Shown: piece by piece, positions 22,249-34,832 of the stretch
Layout of the letters: every line of letters begins with the position of its first letter
How positions within the stretch are numbered: position 1 is the first letter of the stretch
Source of the DNA: Ignelater luminosus
Lineage: Eukaryota; Arthropoda; Insecta; Coleoptera; Elateridae
Length of the DNA: 64,000 nucleotides
Assembly (NCBI GenBank): GCA_011009095.1
Contig: VTPC01000800.1
Location: forward strand, 18,323-82,322
Direction: 5' to 3'
Position numbers and translations under genes: made by a program
Notes under the pieces: generated by a model
Databases searched by the model: none
Seen by the model: only the letters and a program-made list of their open reading frames with translations
Told to the model about the DNA's origin: nothing

Positions 22249-22753
22249 ATTGGTTTAGTCTTAGAAAGTTTTCTAGGATCTTTAACACCTGGTGCTGGTT
22301 TAATTTGTTTAGCTTTACAAATTCTATCAACTTCAACTTGTCGTTTCTGTGTATTTTCCATAAATTCTTTATGATCAGCAATAAGCTGTTCAGTGCTAGG
22401 TATATCCATTGGTAATTCTTCTTGTCTAAGAGACAAAAGAGTATTTTCAAGACCTTGCAACCAAGCCAAAAGTTCTTCTAAAGATTCATCGAGATCCTTC
22501 AATGACTGCATATGAGATGACAGTTTTTGGTATCGTTGTTGTGCCCATTGTGATACTTCTTCCCACCGTGATTGAATTATTGTTATCCAATGTTTTATAA
22601 CATTAACAGCATCAGGATGTGCTTTGGCAAGAACACTATGAGCTAAATCAAGTGTATGATCCTTTTCAATTTCCTTATCACGTAATTCACGCCTTATTTT
22701 TTCCAATACTTCAAGTTGAGCATAAGCAGTGGCTTCATCTTCAGGTGTATTAC
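22249..22753 (-). CDS. shot: shot spectrin rod, last exon
   Basis: Acceptor TTGTTTTAG, donor CCAAT|GTAAGT, phase 1 in and phase 2 out, 167 full codons. Begins NTPEDEATAYAQLEVLEKIR and includes the spectrin helix-A Trp motif LLAWLQGLENTLLSL. It ends VKDPRKLSKTKP, leaving the rod. The phase-2 end makes the three following cassette exons optional. Confidence 0.95.
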
Positions 22754-22854
22754 CTAAAACAAATTTACATGTTTATTACAATCATGTATTATTGAAGATC
22801 CATAACCTCACTTAATTTTATTTATATTTACTTCTTTGACAAACAAAAAATTAC

Positions 22855-24033
22855 CTGCAAATCTGAGTTTCATTTCAGCATCAGATAACCAATCTAATAA
22901 CATATGTACTGCTTTATGAAGTCTTTCGGCTTCACGAAGTGCTTCCTCAAGTCGTGAAGATTTCCTATGGGTCAATCTTGATACAGTTTCCCATAAATTA
23001 TTCAGCTCATTTAGCTGTGATCTTATAGTAACAGCGTCAGTTTTACTAGCTTTCACTTCAAGTTCGTGTCCAGTATGCATGACAGTTTCCATTTGTGCAT
23101 TACGAGCTTCTAAATCTTGTTCAAATCGATGGTGCTGGTCAATCAAATGATTTACTGTATCGAGATCACCATGTACTGGTTCATCTGATGACAACTCTTT
23201 TTCCACCTTCTTAAGCCATTGCAGCAATGCAGCAATTGCATCTTTAAATTGACCTGAATAAAGCAGAGCTTCTTCCAATTTTCTTTGTCTATCAACACTC
23301 TTACTACAAACAGCTGTCCATTTATTCTTAAGTTCGATTAACATTTGTTTTAATATGTTTTCATCATTCTTTGGTGCTTTATCTTTCAGTTGTTTGCCCA
23401 TCTTCATGGTATTATCATATGTACTTTGTTTAGCTGAAAGAGCACGTTGGAATTCTTGATGTTTAGCTAAACGTTGTTTAATTCTATCAGGATCATTGCT
23501 AACTGTATCAGCCACAAGTTCATCAAGTGAAGCCTCGGTTTCTTCTAACCAATTCATTAAACCAGCCCAAGAATCATGGAATTCTTTAGCTTCCTTGTAA
23601 CCAAGGTCAAGTGCTCTAGTACGTTCTGCTGATTTGGAAGCAACACGTTCCCAACGATGTTGAACGCTTATTAACAAATTCTTAATGAGTATTACATCTT
23701 GTTTCTGGCTGAAGTATTTCAAGTGCGTTCCCTTCTTATCTAAATTAAGCATAGTTTCACGATGTGCACTAACATCCTTCTGGAACACTTTGTGTTCTTC
23801 TATTTGACTTTGTACTGTTTCTAATACACGTGACACTGGTTTGAGATTTGAAAGTACTTTTTCAGCATTTGTCAACCAATCCACAAATGCTTGAAGAGCA
23901 TCATGGAATTCGGTTGCTTCTTTAAGCGCAATTTCAAGTTTGATCTTTTTGTCATTAGCTCGCGCTGTTACTGAATCCCATCGTTGTTTTAAAGTACGTA
24001 GATTATGTTGCAAGTTTGATGCTGCATTAGAAC
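22855..24033 (-). CDS. shot: shot spectrin rod exon (about 3.5 repeats)
   Basis: Acceptor AATTACAG, donor GCAG|GTAATT, phase 1 in and out, 392 codons. Repeated Trp-centred helices at regular spacing: AFVDWLTNAEKVLSNLKPVS, GLMNWLEETEASLDELV, ALLQWLKKVEKELSSDEP, MLLDWLSDAEMKLRFAG. These are dystrophin/plectin-type spectrin repeats. Confidence 0.97.
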
Positions 24034-24095
24034 CTGTAATTAAATTTATTCAATTAATTAAAAGCCTTAATTAGTAATTGTCTAAGTAAGAATAC

Positions 24096-24419
24096 CTTTT
24101 CGTAGATACTCTTGTCCTTGAGCAAGAACTGTCTCAACTTTAGGTCGGTTTTCTTCAATTTCATTATAAACTTCCATGAATCTTTCAAGTTGTTCACTGG
24201 CAGTTTCAGGAAGTCCTCCAACAGGTTTACTTGCAGCAATAATACCATCAATATCACCCAACCAACATAAGAGATCTTGTATTTCAGCATTAAACTGCTG
24301 TGCTTCATGTAGAGCATCTTCTAATTCACGTTGTCTATCAGCAGCTTTCTGCATTAATGAACGCCATGCAGTATTTAAAGTGTTTAATTTGTTCTGTGTT
24401 ACAGATGCTTCATCTGTTC
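24096..24419 (-). CDS. shot: shot spectrin rod exon (one repeat)
   Basis: Acceptor GATGTTTTAG, donor AAAAG|GTATTC, phase 1 in and out, 107 codons, so it encodes exactly about one repeat and could be skipped in frame. Contains LNTLNTAWRSLMQKAADRQR and DLLCWLGDIDGIIAASKPVG. Confidence 0.96.
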
Positions 24420-24480
24420 CTAAAACATCAATAAATTTCAATATTTTGAAACATTCCTTATAAAAATTATGTAAACAAAC

Positions 24481-24839
24481 CTTTTCCACTTTCAATAATT
24501 TGCCTTCCTGCATCGTTCAAAGTATCAACACTAGTTTGGTGAGCCTGAATGTCATTCACTAGCACTTTAAGTTTGGCCAATTCAATTTCCAAGATTTGAG
24601 GATCACCAGCAACAGGTTTGAGTTCATCCAGAGTCTTATCAGTTTTACTGATCCAAACAAGCAACTCATTGAGAGCATGTTGGAACTGTCCAAGTCGCAA
24701 TAGTGCATTTTCAAGTTGTCTTTGACGTTCAACTATGCCTCTTAACAAATCATCCCATCGTCTATTTACAGCTGCAAGTGGTTCTTTGATGGCAGCAGCT
24801 TGATCGGCAGATGTACGTTCTGTTAACTCTTGTGCTTGT
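24481..24839 (-). CDS. shot: shot spectrin rod exon (one repeat)
   Basis: Acceptor CATTTTAG, donor AAAAG|GTTTGT (weak), phase 2 in and phase 1 out. Begins QAQELTERTSADQAAAIKEP and contains ELLVWISKTDKTLDELKPVA. Confidence 0.95.
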
Positions 24840-25384
24840 CTAAAATGTTTATAAAAAGTTATTAATACTAGCTTAAGCTTGATTTGTAAACGCAAGACAA
24901 AAAAAAAGAAGCAAAAACGACACATATGCTGAAGCTGGGCAAGAAGCTGTAAAAGCTCTTTCAATTTATAATTCAGAGAATTTTATATTCACTTCAAAAT
25001 CCTTCATTCATGAATATTGTGTGTTCAATGGTGAAAAATTATGAAACATAAAATCAATGAAATATCCATGAATGATATATCAAAACCGTGCATGCAAGCT
25101 AAATTTCAAAATTTATAAGTTCCAAATTTACAAAATAGATAAAAATAAAAACAGAAACTTGTAAAGAACATGCAAAACAATGGCATTATCACACAAAGGC
25201 TTGCAATGGCTAAAACGCTCATTTAAAAGTCTTGCCTGATGAGACTCCTGTGGCCCGGAACGACAGATCAAGAAAAGGAAAAAAGAAATTAGTTAGTAAT
25301 GTATTTACTACTACATTAGAGCATAATGAAGTAACAAAATCTACATCAACTAATTTTAAACTACTGTATATTATTTGTACAGAC
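24840..25384 (-). other. shot: shot rod intron
   Basis: Longer than its neighbours in the rod. A GC-richer patch near 25230-25275 has a good pyrimidine tract and a CCACAG acceptor, but no convincing exon (see findings). Confidence 0.5.
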
Positions 25385-25539
25385 CTGTTTAATGCTTCAA
25401 CTTTAACCATATGTGGATCCACCTCTGACTTGAATTTTTTAAGTTGCTCAATTTGTTTTTTAACGGCATCAATATCTGATCCCAATGGACCCATTCGACT
25501 GAATTTCTTTTCTGCTTCATCCAAGAACACCAAAAGGTT
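25385..25539 (-). CDS. shot: shot spectrin rod exon (partial repeat)
   Basis: Acceptor TTCTTTTAG, donor AACAG|GTCTGT (non-consensus), phase 0 in and phase 2 out. Encodes NLLVFLDEAEKKFSRMGPLG and VDPHMVKVEALN, completing a repeat begun in the preceding exon. A Phe replaces the usual helix-A Trp here. Confidence 0.95.
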
Positions 25540-25595
25540 CTAAAAGAATCATTAGAAATAACTTAATGCAACTAAGATTCTAAACAACATTTTAC

Positions 25596-27437
25596 CTGTA
25601 AGGTTTCATGGAATTCCATAGCTTTCTCCATAGCATCAATCAAATTCTCTTCTCGTTTAGCATACAAAGCTGTGATATTATCCCATGCATTATCCAAATC
25701 TTCAATGTGTTTCTTAACTTCAGGTTTGTCTGGCTCTCCACACAAGTGCATGAGTTCTTGGCCTGATGCTCTAACTTGATCAACTTCAGGTTTGGTTTGA
25801 TCAATTTCATGTCTAATCTCTTGTAGTGCAACTTGTTGTTGTTGAATGGCTTTTGGTTCTACTGCAGGCGGTTCTTGGCTGCTCAAAGAATCTTCCAAAT
25901 CTCTTAATGTTGCCATAACAGCATGTAATTCACTCCAGAATTTCTGTGCAGCCTCCAAGGTATCTTCCAATGATCGACCACGATCATTTGTAGCTTTCTG
26001 TACATCATCCCATAGATTCTTCAATTTGTCAAGTTTACGTTTTACATCTTTGATGGCAGGATCAGCACGGTTACCTGCTTTATTGATAACATCATCAGCT
26101 GCACGTTTTACAGCAGCATAAGCCTCTTTACGCTTATCTAAATCACCTATTAAAGCATTATTATCTTCAATTTGGTCTCGAATCTTGGGAGGATGTGCCG
26201 ATATAGGATCTTGGTTGTTAACTTGATCAGCAGTATTAGCTAAAGCGCGAAGCATTCCTTCTAATTTATCAGCAAATTTAGAACTTTCCTGAAGGGCTTT
26301 TTCAAGTGCTTGCTGTCTTTCACGTAATTCCAAGCGTAAAGCTGCATATCTTTCATTACAACTGTCTAGTAATTCTTGAACTTTAGAACCGTCATCTTCA
26401 TTACATAACTTTATGAGAGCTTCCCCAGTCTTGTTCAATTTGTCAACAAGAGGTTTATGTTCATTGATGGATTGTACAAACATTTCATTACGATCTTGTT
26501 GTTGGGCTATGAGATCAGGACGTAATGCTGGCATGGATAGCATCGAGATTTGTTCTTCCATATCACTGAGCCAATTAGATAGCACAGCATGAGTATCATG
26601 GAAATGTTCCGCAAGTGGTAGAGCCTGTTCAAGAATACCTAACCGATCTGAACTAAGGGCAGAAACAGTATCCATGGTTTCACGAAGATCTTCCATTTTT
26701 TCTCTAATAAGTGAAGTATCTTCACTAGGTGGACTTTCACGAAGTACTTTCCTAGCTGTAGCCAAAACATCTCTAACTCGTCCCTTTTGGCTTGAAATAT
26801 CATCATTCAATGCTTTATGTTCTTTAAGTTGGACACGAATTAAATCTGGCTCTGCAGATGGTTTTTCAGCATCACGAATTTGACTTTCTACTTCTCTAAA
26901 CCATTCTAATAATTCATCAATATCTCCAGTCACTTCGAGTGCACGTTGTTTGCCCAAATGGATTCTTTCAGCACGACGTTGTATTTGTTCAGCGATAGCA
27001 TCAAAACGTCTATTATCTCTAGTAACAAGTCCCTCAATTGTAGCTGCACCTTCACCAGGACTAGCTTGACACAACTGAGGTCCTAACAAATTGATTGCTT
27101 CTAAAACGGGTCTTTGTTCTTGTAAGTCTAATTCTAAACGAGCAATTTCATCTTCACTTGGTTCTGCTGATTGGATCACACTTTCAGCACCCTGCATCCA
27201 ATCAACAAGTCTATTATGGTTATTATGGAATTGTTGCACTAATGGCAAGAGATCTTGGGCATTCTTCAAGAGATCAGCACCACGACATGTAAGTTCATTG
27301 TAACGACGTTGAAGAGAATCCAATTTATCTTTCAGTTGCAATGCTTCATCAGATGAGATATGACGCATTAATTCAACTCCAGCATCTACAGTACCATCAA
27401 CATCTTGTTGTCGACTAGAGATATCCTCAGTTAAATT
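25596..27437 (-). CDS. shot: shot spectrin rod, largest rod exon (614 codons)
   Basis: Acceptor ATATTACAG, donor TTACAG|GTAAAA, phase 0 in and out. About 5.5 spectrin repeats with helix-A motifs such as RLVDWMQGAESVIQSAEPSE, ELLEWFREVESQIRDAEKP and VLSNWLSDMEEQISML. No intron interrupts it. Opposite-strand open frames over it are shadows. Confidence 0.98.
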
Positions 27438-27499
27438 CTGTAATATGCACAAGTATTTCATTATTTTAAATTGTAATCATTTATTTATAGAAAACTTAC

Positions 27500-27826
27500 A
27501 GCCAAATCATCCATCTGTTCAAGTAATTTGTCAGTATGAACAGCAAGTACTTTATAGCGACTAAGTCTGTGTTCCATTTCATCCATCCAAGCTGCTAGAT
27601 CTTGGTATGTCAATACAAGATGTCTCAAACCTTGTCTTGAGGCAGTTAAGAGTTGGCCAATGCGTTCACTGGCTTCGACTAGATTTCCATAACGGTCCGT
27701 AACATCTTGTAATTTATCAGCCAAACCGCTAGCTTCATCTTCTCCAACCAATGACATCAAGTTGGATGCTATATCAGTTAATTCACTGAAGTCTGGTTTC
27801 TTATTCAAAATATCATTGTGTAGAAT
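27500..27826 (-). CDS. shot: shot spectrin rod exon (109 codons)
   Basis: Acceptor TTTTTTTCAG, donor TTGGCT|GTAAGT, phase 0 in and out. One spectrin repeat unit: ILHNDILNKKPDFSELTDIA, then DLAAWMDEMEHRLSRYKVLA. Skippable in frame. Confidence 0.96.
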
Positions 27827-27879
27827 CTGAAAAAAATTTTATTAACAATTATTTACATTATTTTTATAAAATGACCTAC

Positions 27880-29157
27880 ATCATGTTCACGAATACGTTG
27901 TTGAATCTTTTCTTCATCAGTAGGAATTAATTCCATATCTTTAACTTTACGTTCACTGCGATCTAACCAATCCTGAAGTGGTAATAGTTTATCTTGGAAT
28001 TGCTTGGCAACATGCATAGCACGTTCCAAATCAAGTGTTCGTTGTTGAGCACCTTCAGTGAGAGCATCAAAGCGTCCAATGAGATCTTTCAATTGTTTTT
28101 CAATGGCTTTACGTTCTTTAGGTTCTGCTTCTTTGGCTATTTCATTGCCCATATTGAACAACGAAGACATAGAATTTTGACGATCTAGAAGCATTTTCTT
28201 TAAGAATTTCTGTTCTTGAAGTTGAGCTTTAACAACTTTATAGTCAGCAGATGGTGGTTTCTGATTAGCAACTAGTTCCTCTGTATCTGTTAACCACTTG
28301 GCTAAACCATCCAATGCTTCTTGGAATTTGCCAGATTGAAGAAGGGCAACATCAAGACGTCTTTCCCTATCATTGATCTTTTCTTTAAGATTATTCCATT
28401 GATCATTCATCTTTTCTAGATCTTTTTCAAGGGCAGTAGTATTTACTCCAGGAGCAGCTGATTGAATCAGTCCCTGTCCAACACGATTACAGTCATCTAC
28501 CTTTTTACCAAGAGGTTCAATATTCTTAGCTCTAAACTTCTTAAAGTCTTGTTGCTGAATTCTGATACTATCTACATCAGATGCTACAGGTTTCATTTTA
28601 CGTAATTGTTCTGCAGAATCTTGAATATTATCCAAAACACCTGCATGTGTAAGATAGAAATCTTCTAATTTCTTTAGTGTTGCTTCCAGGTTCTGTTCTC
28701 TGTTTCGTGCACGTTCATCTAATTTACCAAGTTGTTTACGCAAATTATCTACTTGTTGTCTTGTTTGTGCTGTGTCAGGTGCAAAACCACTATCAACCAA
28801 ACGTTCTCCAGAATGTACAGCATCATTAACATCATCTGATGCTCTATTAATCTTGTTTATTAATTTTCCTACATCATCAATTTGCACTCGAACAGTCTTA
28901 AAGTCACGACCTGGAGGCTTCATACCATCTAATTCGGTTTCTAATCCAGAAAGATCTTGAGTTAAAGCTTTTACTTGATCATTAAACTGTGTAACAGCAG
29001 TAGCAGCTGATTGTAAATCAGAGCAACGGTCATCTAATTTAGCTTGCAATTCATCAATGCGATCACCCAAACCGTCTACTTCATCTTGTAGATGATTTGC
29101 ATCAATACCATTTTCAGCTGCCTCATTTACTAAATCTGTAGCTTGCTGTCTTACGGC
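27880..29157 (-). CDS. shot: shot spectrin rod exon (426 codons)
   Basis: Acceptor TTATTTTAG, donor CATGAT|GTAGGT, phase 0 in and out. About four repeats. Begins AVRQQATDLVNEAAENGIDA; includes LAKWLTDTEELVANQKPPSA and PLQDWLDRSERKVKDMELIP. Confidence 0.97.
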
Positions 29158-29222
29158 CTAAAATAAAATTTAAAAAACATGTTAGGATTTTCTTATTTCA
29201 ATTATTTTATAGTCTTACTAAC

Positions 29223-29720
29223 CTGTAATGGTTTCCTTAACTTGCCTACTTCATCACGTAAGGCTTTAATTCTATCAAGAAGTTTAGGATCACGAGCAGC
29301 ACCACCTAAGGCGTCATGTGATGCTAATTTATCTTCACATCTCTCCAAACCATGTTGTAAGTCACGCAAGTTTTCATTGAAATCAGATAATTTTCTGGAT
29401 TGATCTTCTAATGCCTGTGTTCTTGCAATGAGATCGTTGTTGAGTTTGTCCCAACGTTCTTTCAAGTTATTCAGTTCATTCTTAACAACTTCTTTATCAA
29501 TATCACATGCAGAATGGAATGTATCACCCAACGAACGAGTATTTTCATATTCACCAGAACGCTTCCACACATCATTACGGAATGATTGTAATTCTTTCAG
29601 TTGTTTTTCAATATGTTTACGCTTAAATGAAGATGGTCTCAAAGAATCAAGTTTGTCTTCGGCTTGACGTAACCAAGGTAAGAATGTTTCGAGCGCACGA
29701 TAATATTTACGACAATGTTC
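29223..29720 (-). CDS. shot: shot spectrin rod exon (166 codons)
   Basis: Acceptor TTAATTGCAG, donor TTACAG|GTTAGT, phase 0 in and out. Begins EHCRKYYRALETFLPWLRQA and contains NNLKERWDKLNNDLIARTQA. Confidence 0.96.
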
Positions 29721-29779
29721 CTGCAATTAAAACAATTGATGTAAATACAATTAGATAGATAAATAAAAATAAAACATAC

Positions 29780-30519
29780 CATGCAAGTTTGAAGTCTAGT
29801 TTGTCTATCAACAGTTTCTTTACGTAATTTATCCCATTGTTGTTGGATTTTATCAAGATCTCTTTGTAAAGCCCGACTGTCAGTTTTGTTGTTGCGAGCA
29901 ATAATATCTCTGCCTTTGTTTAGTAACATAATAACTTCGTGTTCTCTAGTTAGAACATCACGATAGATGGGTTCGTGATGAGCTAATTGTTGTTCTAATA
30001 CATCACGATCAGCAGAAACCAATAATCTTTCAGAAAGTGAACCAAGTTCATCAGATAACCAGCCAAGAGTTTTAGCACATGATTGTTCAAACTGACGACC
30101 ATCACGTAGAGAACCTGGAAATAAATTATGTAGTTGAAATAAAGACTTTGGTAATTTATCAGCTTTACCTTCAATTTCAGCCTTTCTATGATCCAGTTTC
30201 TTCTGTAAAGCATTATATTGTCGTCCAATTGAAGCCAACTTAGCTTGAATGTCAGCTCTAGAAGCAGGATCACTAAGAACATCACACAATTGCGCTCCTG
30301 CTGCTTCTAAATCAGCAAGCAATGGTCTTTGTCCTTCTAATTGACGTTCAAGGTTTTCGATTTTGCGCAGTTGCTCTTCAGGATCCTTATCTAAAGGTAA
30401 CTCATCCAAATTATCTGAAATTGCTTGTAAGGCATCACGTAAACGGGTATATTGTGCATCAAATTCTCTGCTTGTATCTGCAGCTGCTCCTAATGAATCA
30501 GCTCTTTCTTCCAATTTAC
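29780..30519 (-). CDS. shot: shot spectrin rod exon (246 codons)
   Basis: Acceptor TCTTTATAG, donor TGCATG|GTATGT, phase 1 in and phase 0 out. Begins KLEERADSLGAAADTSREFD; contains LGWLSDELGSLSERLLVSAD and KIQQQWDKLRKETVDRQTRL. Confidence 0.96.
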
Positions 30520-30574
30520 CTATAAAGATTTAAAATTATTTAAATGCCTAAAATATAATACTAAAGATATTTAC

Positions 30575-31414
30575 CTAACAAGTCAGCCCAACGCTGTTGA
30601 ATATTAGACAACTTTAGATTTATCTTTTGACCATCAGGTGAACGTGGATCCAAATACGAAAGGACAGAATCACCTACATCAATAAGATGTTGCAATTGAG
30701 GTTGTTGAGAACGGAATTCTTCACGTAGTACTTGAACTTGTTGTACTTGTGACTGAACCATACGAGAATCACTAGAGATTGGTCCGAGTACAGTAAGCAT
30801 ACGTTCTTTGGCAGATAACCAGGAGGACATAGAGTCATGGGTATCATGGAATTCTTTCATATCCTCCATGAACTTAATTCTATCTTTACATCTGTCATTC
30901 AAACTCTTCCATCTAGAGACGACATCTTCAAGTTCATCATTGAGATTATCAGCTCCTAAAGCTCCTGGTTTCCTCTTTAAAAGATCTTTCACTTGGATTC
31001 TTGTAGAATCAAGCAATGATTGTTTTTCATACATCTCTTCCAAAATTTGTCTGATTTGCCGAACGATTTTGTCAGCCTCATCTTTACTGTTTGGAACTAC
31101 ATCTTTTGGTAATTGTCTCTGTACCTTGTCTAAGAATGAACTAAGAATCTTAAGGTTATCAAGATGCTTTTTAAGTTCTTCACGAGTAGAATCGATTTCT
31201 GACTGGCGATCATTAATTTTAATACCAAGTAATGAATATCTATTATTGATTTCAGAAAGTTGTTGCTGAATTGGTGACAGCTCTTCAAGATGAAAACCAT
31301 CTTGGCTAGATCGACGAGATGAAAATCCACTCGAACCTCCTGGAGATATTGGTGATTGAATACTGAGGCTCTTAGTTGGTGATGGAGAACGTCCATCTTG
31401 TGAACCACGACGTA
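30575..31414 (-). CDS. shot: shot rod exon starting with Ser/Pro-rich linker
   Basis: Acceptor TTTTTTAG, donor TTAG|GTAAAT, phase 1 in and out, 279 codons. The first 45 or so residues are not spectrin: RRGSQDGRSPSPTKSLSIQS followed by SPISPGGSSGFSSRRSSQDG. Then spectrin sequence resumes (ELSPIQQQLSEINNRYSLLG, SMSSWLSAKERMLTVLGPIS). This linker is in frame throughout and continues from the previous exon. Confidence 0.95.
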
Positions 31415-31475
31415 CTAAAAAATGAAAAATTTGTTAATTAATAATAAACAATTTAGATTTTTTAAAATATCTTAC

Positions 31476-32577
31476 ATGGGCTAACAGTAGCAGAAGTACG
31501 TTTGGTTGGGCTGTATGGTTGAGATCGGCGTTTTCCAGGAGAATCTGGACGATCACCTCTTACTAAATTATCGTATGAGTTACCAATATCATTAACTTTA
31601 TCTATAGTAGAAGCATAATCACGATATTCTTTAGAAATAGGTTTCAATTCCTCATTTTGACGTTTTAATGTTTCCATATCAATTGCAACAGTTTCTAAAC
31701 GAGCCACTTTATTTTCCATTCTTGTTAGCCACTCATTTACTTGTTCACGCAAGTTTTCGTAAGCATTCAGCTGTTCTGCTCGTTGTTTTGATAACCTTTG
31801 TTTTTCATCAAGAAGCGTATTCAATTCTCTCCATTGATTTTCCATTGCTTTAATGCGATCTCGTACTGGTGCAGTATCTGTGACATCACGTTTATTGACC
31901 AAATCTTTACCACCACGAATTGTTTCTTCGAATAAGTTACGTTTTCCGTCACGATTAGCTGAAATCTCCTGCATACGAATTGCATGTTCTTCAACACTGA
32001 GTTTAGCAAAGTCTCGAGAATCAAGAATTTCTAATATTCCAGAATACCATTGTTCAAATTGTGATGAATGTGAAATAAATACAGTCAAGTTTTGATTAAC
32101 CTCTTCCAAGAATTCGCCTCGTTTCTGAGTACGGTCTAACAATTTTTCAAAACGAACTTTGACATCATTCAATTTTGTTTCAATTTGTTTGGCAACTCTG
32201 GCATTGCTAGATGATGCGATTAATTCGCTTGCAGATAGATAAACAGAATCTATAGACGAAATATGAGTATCAATGTCAGATTGGAATACACGATGTTCAC
32301 GTAATTGTTCTTCTAAACGTTCTTTGATTAATGAAGCTGGTCTCTGTAAATTCTTAAATTGGCTTTCAGCAGAATTAAGCCAAGACACTATGCTATCTAA
32401 TGCATCTTGTACACCTTGAGATTGTACAAGTGCTGTGTCTAATTCCTGGCAACGTTCAGCAAGGGCATTGCCTAACTGGTTGTATTTTTGATCTAATTCA
32501 ATAACTGGTTGTTCTAAACGAGCAATTTCAACTGGTGATATCTGGCCTTCGAGGGAACGTAAAAGAGAATCTGTTGC
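31476..32577 (-). CDS. shot: shot rod exon ending with Ser/Pro-rich linker
   Basis: Acceptor AATTTTTAG, donor CCCAT|GTAAGA, phase 0 in and phase 1 out, 367 codons. About three repeats (IVSWLNSAESQFKNLQRPAS; QVNEWLTRMENKVARLETVA), then DRPDSPGKRRSQPYSPTKRT, the start of the disordered basic linker. Confidence 0.96.
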
Positions 32578-32760
32578 CTAAAAATTAAATAATAATTGAA
32601 ACATGCAGATAAAAGAAAAATAAATATTACAGAAGTTGGTTGGTTCAAGTTATAGCAATACAAATCACTCTTAAAATCATTAATCAAATTCATATAACTC
32701 CAAATTTTTCTATAGATGCCTCAACCAAATTATAATAAAAGAAAAGAATGCATAACAAAC

Positions 32761-33132
32761 CTGTTTGGCATTATCAATTAATCTTCCATTAGCCACAAAT
32801 TCATTATTCAGTGATTTAGCTCTATTCAGTTGGTCTTCAACACCTTTAGGATCTCCAGCAATAGGTTCATTAAGTACTTTAATAACTCTAGGTTCCACTT
32901 CTCTCAACCACTGTCTAGCCTTTTCAACTGCATCATTATAATCTCTTCGGCGCCCTCCAACACCCGATAGACGATCGGAAAGATTATTGGCACGATGTAA
33001 AAGATCTCTATATTGTTGGGTAACGAGTGATACTTCACTGCGAACTGGAGAGTCTTGCGATGACAATGGTTCAATGTGAGGTAGACGTGATGGAAGTGAA
33101 GTACGGAACTCATTGAGTACATTGAGATATTC
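32761..33132 (-). CDS. shot: shot spectrin rod exon (124 codons)
   Basis: Acceptor TATTTGTAG, donor AAACAG|GTTTGT, phase 0 in and out. Begins EYLNVLNEFRTSLPSRLPHI; contains KARQWLREVEPRVIKVLNEP. Confidence 0.95.
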
Positions 33133-33188
33133 CTACAAATATAATTATTGTTAACATACTTCTGATATATGTTTATTATAATTATTAC

Positions 33189-33758
33189 CTTTGACTCATC
33201 AAAGAATTTCTGAGCAGACATTGTGATAAATCTCAAATCAGCTTGATGAGCTATGACATCAGATACAAATTCCCTAGTACTATCAGCACTAGAGTCAAGC
33301 CTTTGTAAATCACTTAAAGCACGTTCTTTATCTTCTAAAATACGTCTTGCTTTATTCAACCATGATGAGAAATTATGCAATTCTCCTTTGAGTTTAGATA
33401 GTTCATCTCTGGCAGCAAACAGTCTTCTCAGTAATCTGTCAGTACGATCTACAGATTTATCATAACGAATCTTCAAATTACGTCCACTCTTCTCAAGAGC
33501 AGAAACTTCACTCTTTGATAAGACATCTCCACCAGTAAGAACAAGCTGCCTCACTTGATCACCACAATGAGACACTTGACTTGCATGTTGATCTAAATCG
33601 TCTTTAACTTGTTTCATGGTATTGATTTGATTTCTCAATTCTTCTTCTACTTCACGTACAACATCTTGTGATGAAATTTTGTCTTCCACTTCACCAATCC
33701 ATTTAAGTAATTTAGACAATGTTTCATCGCACAACTTGTATTTTTCTTCCACAGCTTG
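33189..33758 (-). CDS. shot: shot spectrin rod, first exon (190 codons)
   Basis: Acceptor AAAATTGCAG, donor TCAAAG|GTAATA, phase 0 in and out. Begins QAVEEKYKLCDETLSKLLKW and includes FSSWLNKARRILEDKERALS. It is the first rod exon after the plakin repeats, and its phase-0 acceptor accepts either the plakin-repeat exon or, if that module is skipped, any upstream phase-0 exon. Confidence 0.95.
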
Positions 33759-34832
33759 CTGCAATTTTAAATATTAATTAGTAGTCGTTTAGATTAAAAT
33801 AAATATAAGCTTCGCATACATTTCCATAACAGAATATTAGAAAAGTCTTACCTGAATTATAAATAAATCTAGCTTACCTATAATTCTACAGTAAATTTAC
33901 TAGTCTATTTAAATAAATACTAACATATCAAAAAAGGGGTTTCAACATGGTGCTGAGATAATTTCTTTTATTGCACATATCAAATCATAAAGGTATCATT
34001 TATAATAATCAATGCTGACACTGTTTCTACGTTTTGATATGTGCAATTATCACGACATAGATCCATAGTGAACAACTATAATCTAAACTTAATTCTAGGC
34101 GGTGCAGGCACACAGCAAAAAAAAGCTAAAAGACCCTAAACCTAAAAACACATGCATTCAAGCTCACACAAATATGATTTGTTGGTTAGTACAACAAAAA
34201 AACACAGAGGGTAGTACATAAAATACATGTATCATGGTTTTTATACCTCAGAATGATAAGAAAAAAAATAAACCTGTGAACAAACGCAGAAAATTATTGA
34301 AACAACACACCTATTACCTAGAAAAAATTAAGTATCACATATAGTTAATTAAAATTTTGTCACTTTTTTAATGTTTGGTTTTTTCATATGTGAAATTTAG
34401 AAATGATAATTGATAATGCAACAAACAACATGCATAGTCAATGTGATGATATTGAAAAAGCTTGTAAGAAGTGATTGTGATGGTAATGTTTTCTCGAGGA
34501 CAAAAAAAAGTGACAAAACAATATACAAATTCATACATTTAGAAATTCTCCAATATTAATTAAATTATCATTATTAATAATTCTTGAAATTTGTTACAAA
34601 TTACTTAAAATTATTAAAAGTGTGTTATTTTTTATTTGTTTATTAAATCAGTACATGATGAGGACAATGGAAAAGTTGACTCTCGTTTGTTGTTAGAACA
34701 GCTTTTGGGATTGTTAATTAAGTTAATTAATTAAGTTCTGATAGTACTGAAAACATCCCAAAAACCATTGCTGTTGTTTTTTTTTAATTTTTTAAATAAG
34801 CAATTATTAAAGCCAATTTGCTAATTTAGCAG
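33759..34832 (-). other. shot: shot intron, part downstream of the transmembrane exon
   Basis: AT-rich. Minus-strand AATAAA hexamers at 34631-34636 and 34639-34644, about 190-200 bases after the transmembrane exon's stop, could be its poly(A) signal. Confidence 0.45.

Noticed and set aside
25572-33764. Numerous plus-strand open frames across the rod
   Set aside because: They are antisense shadows of strongly supported minus-strand spectrin exons.
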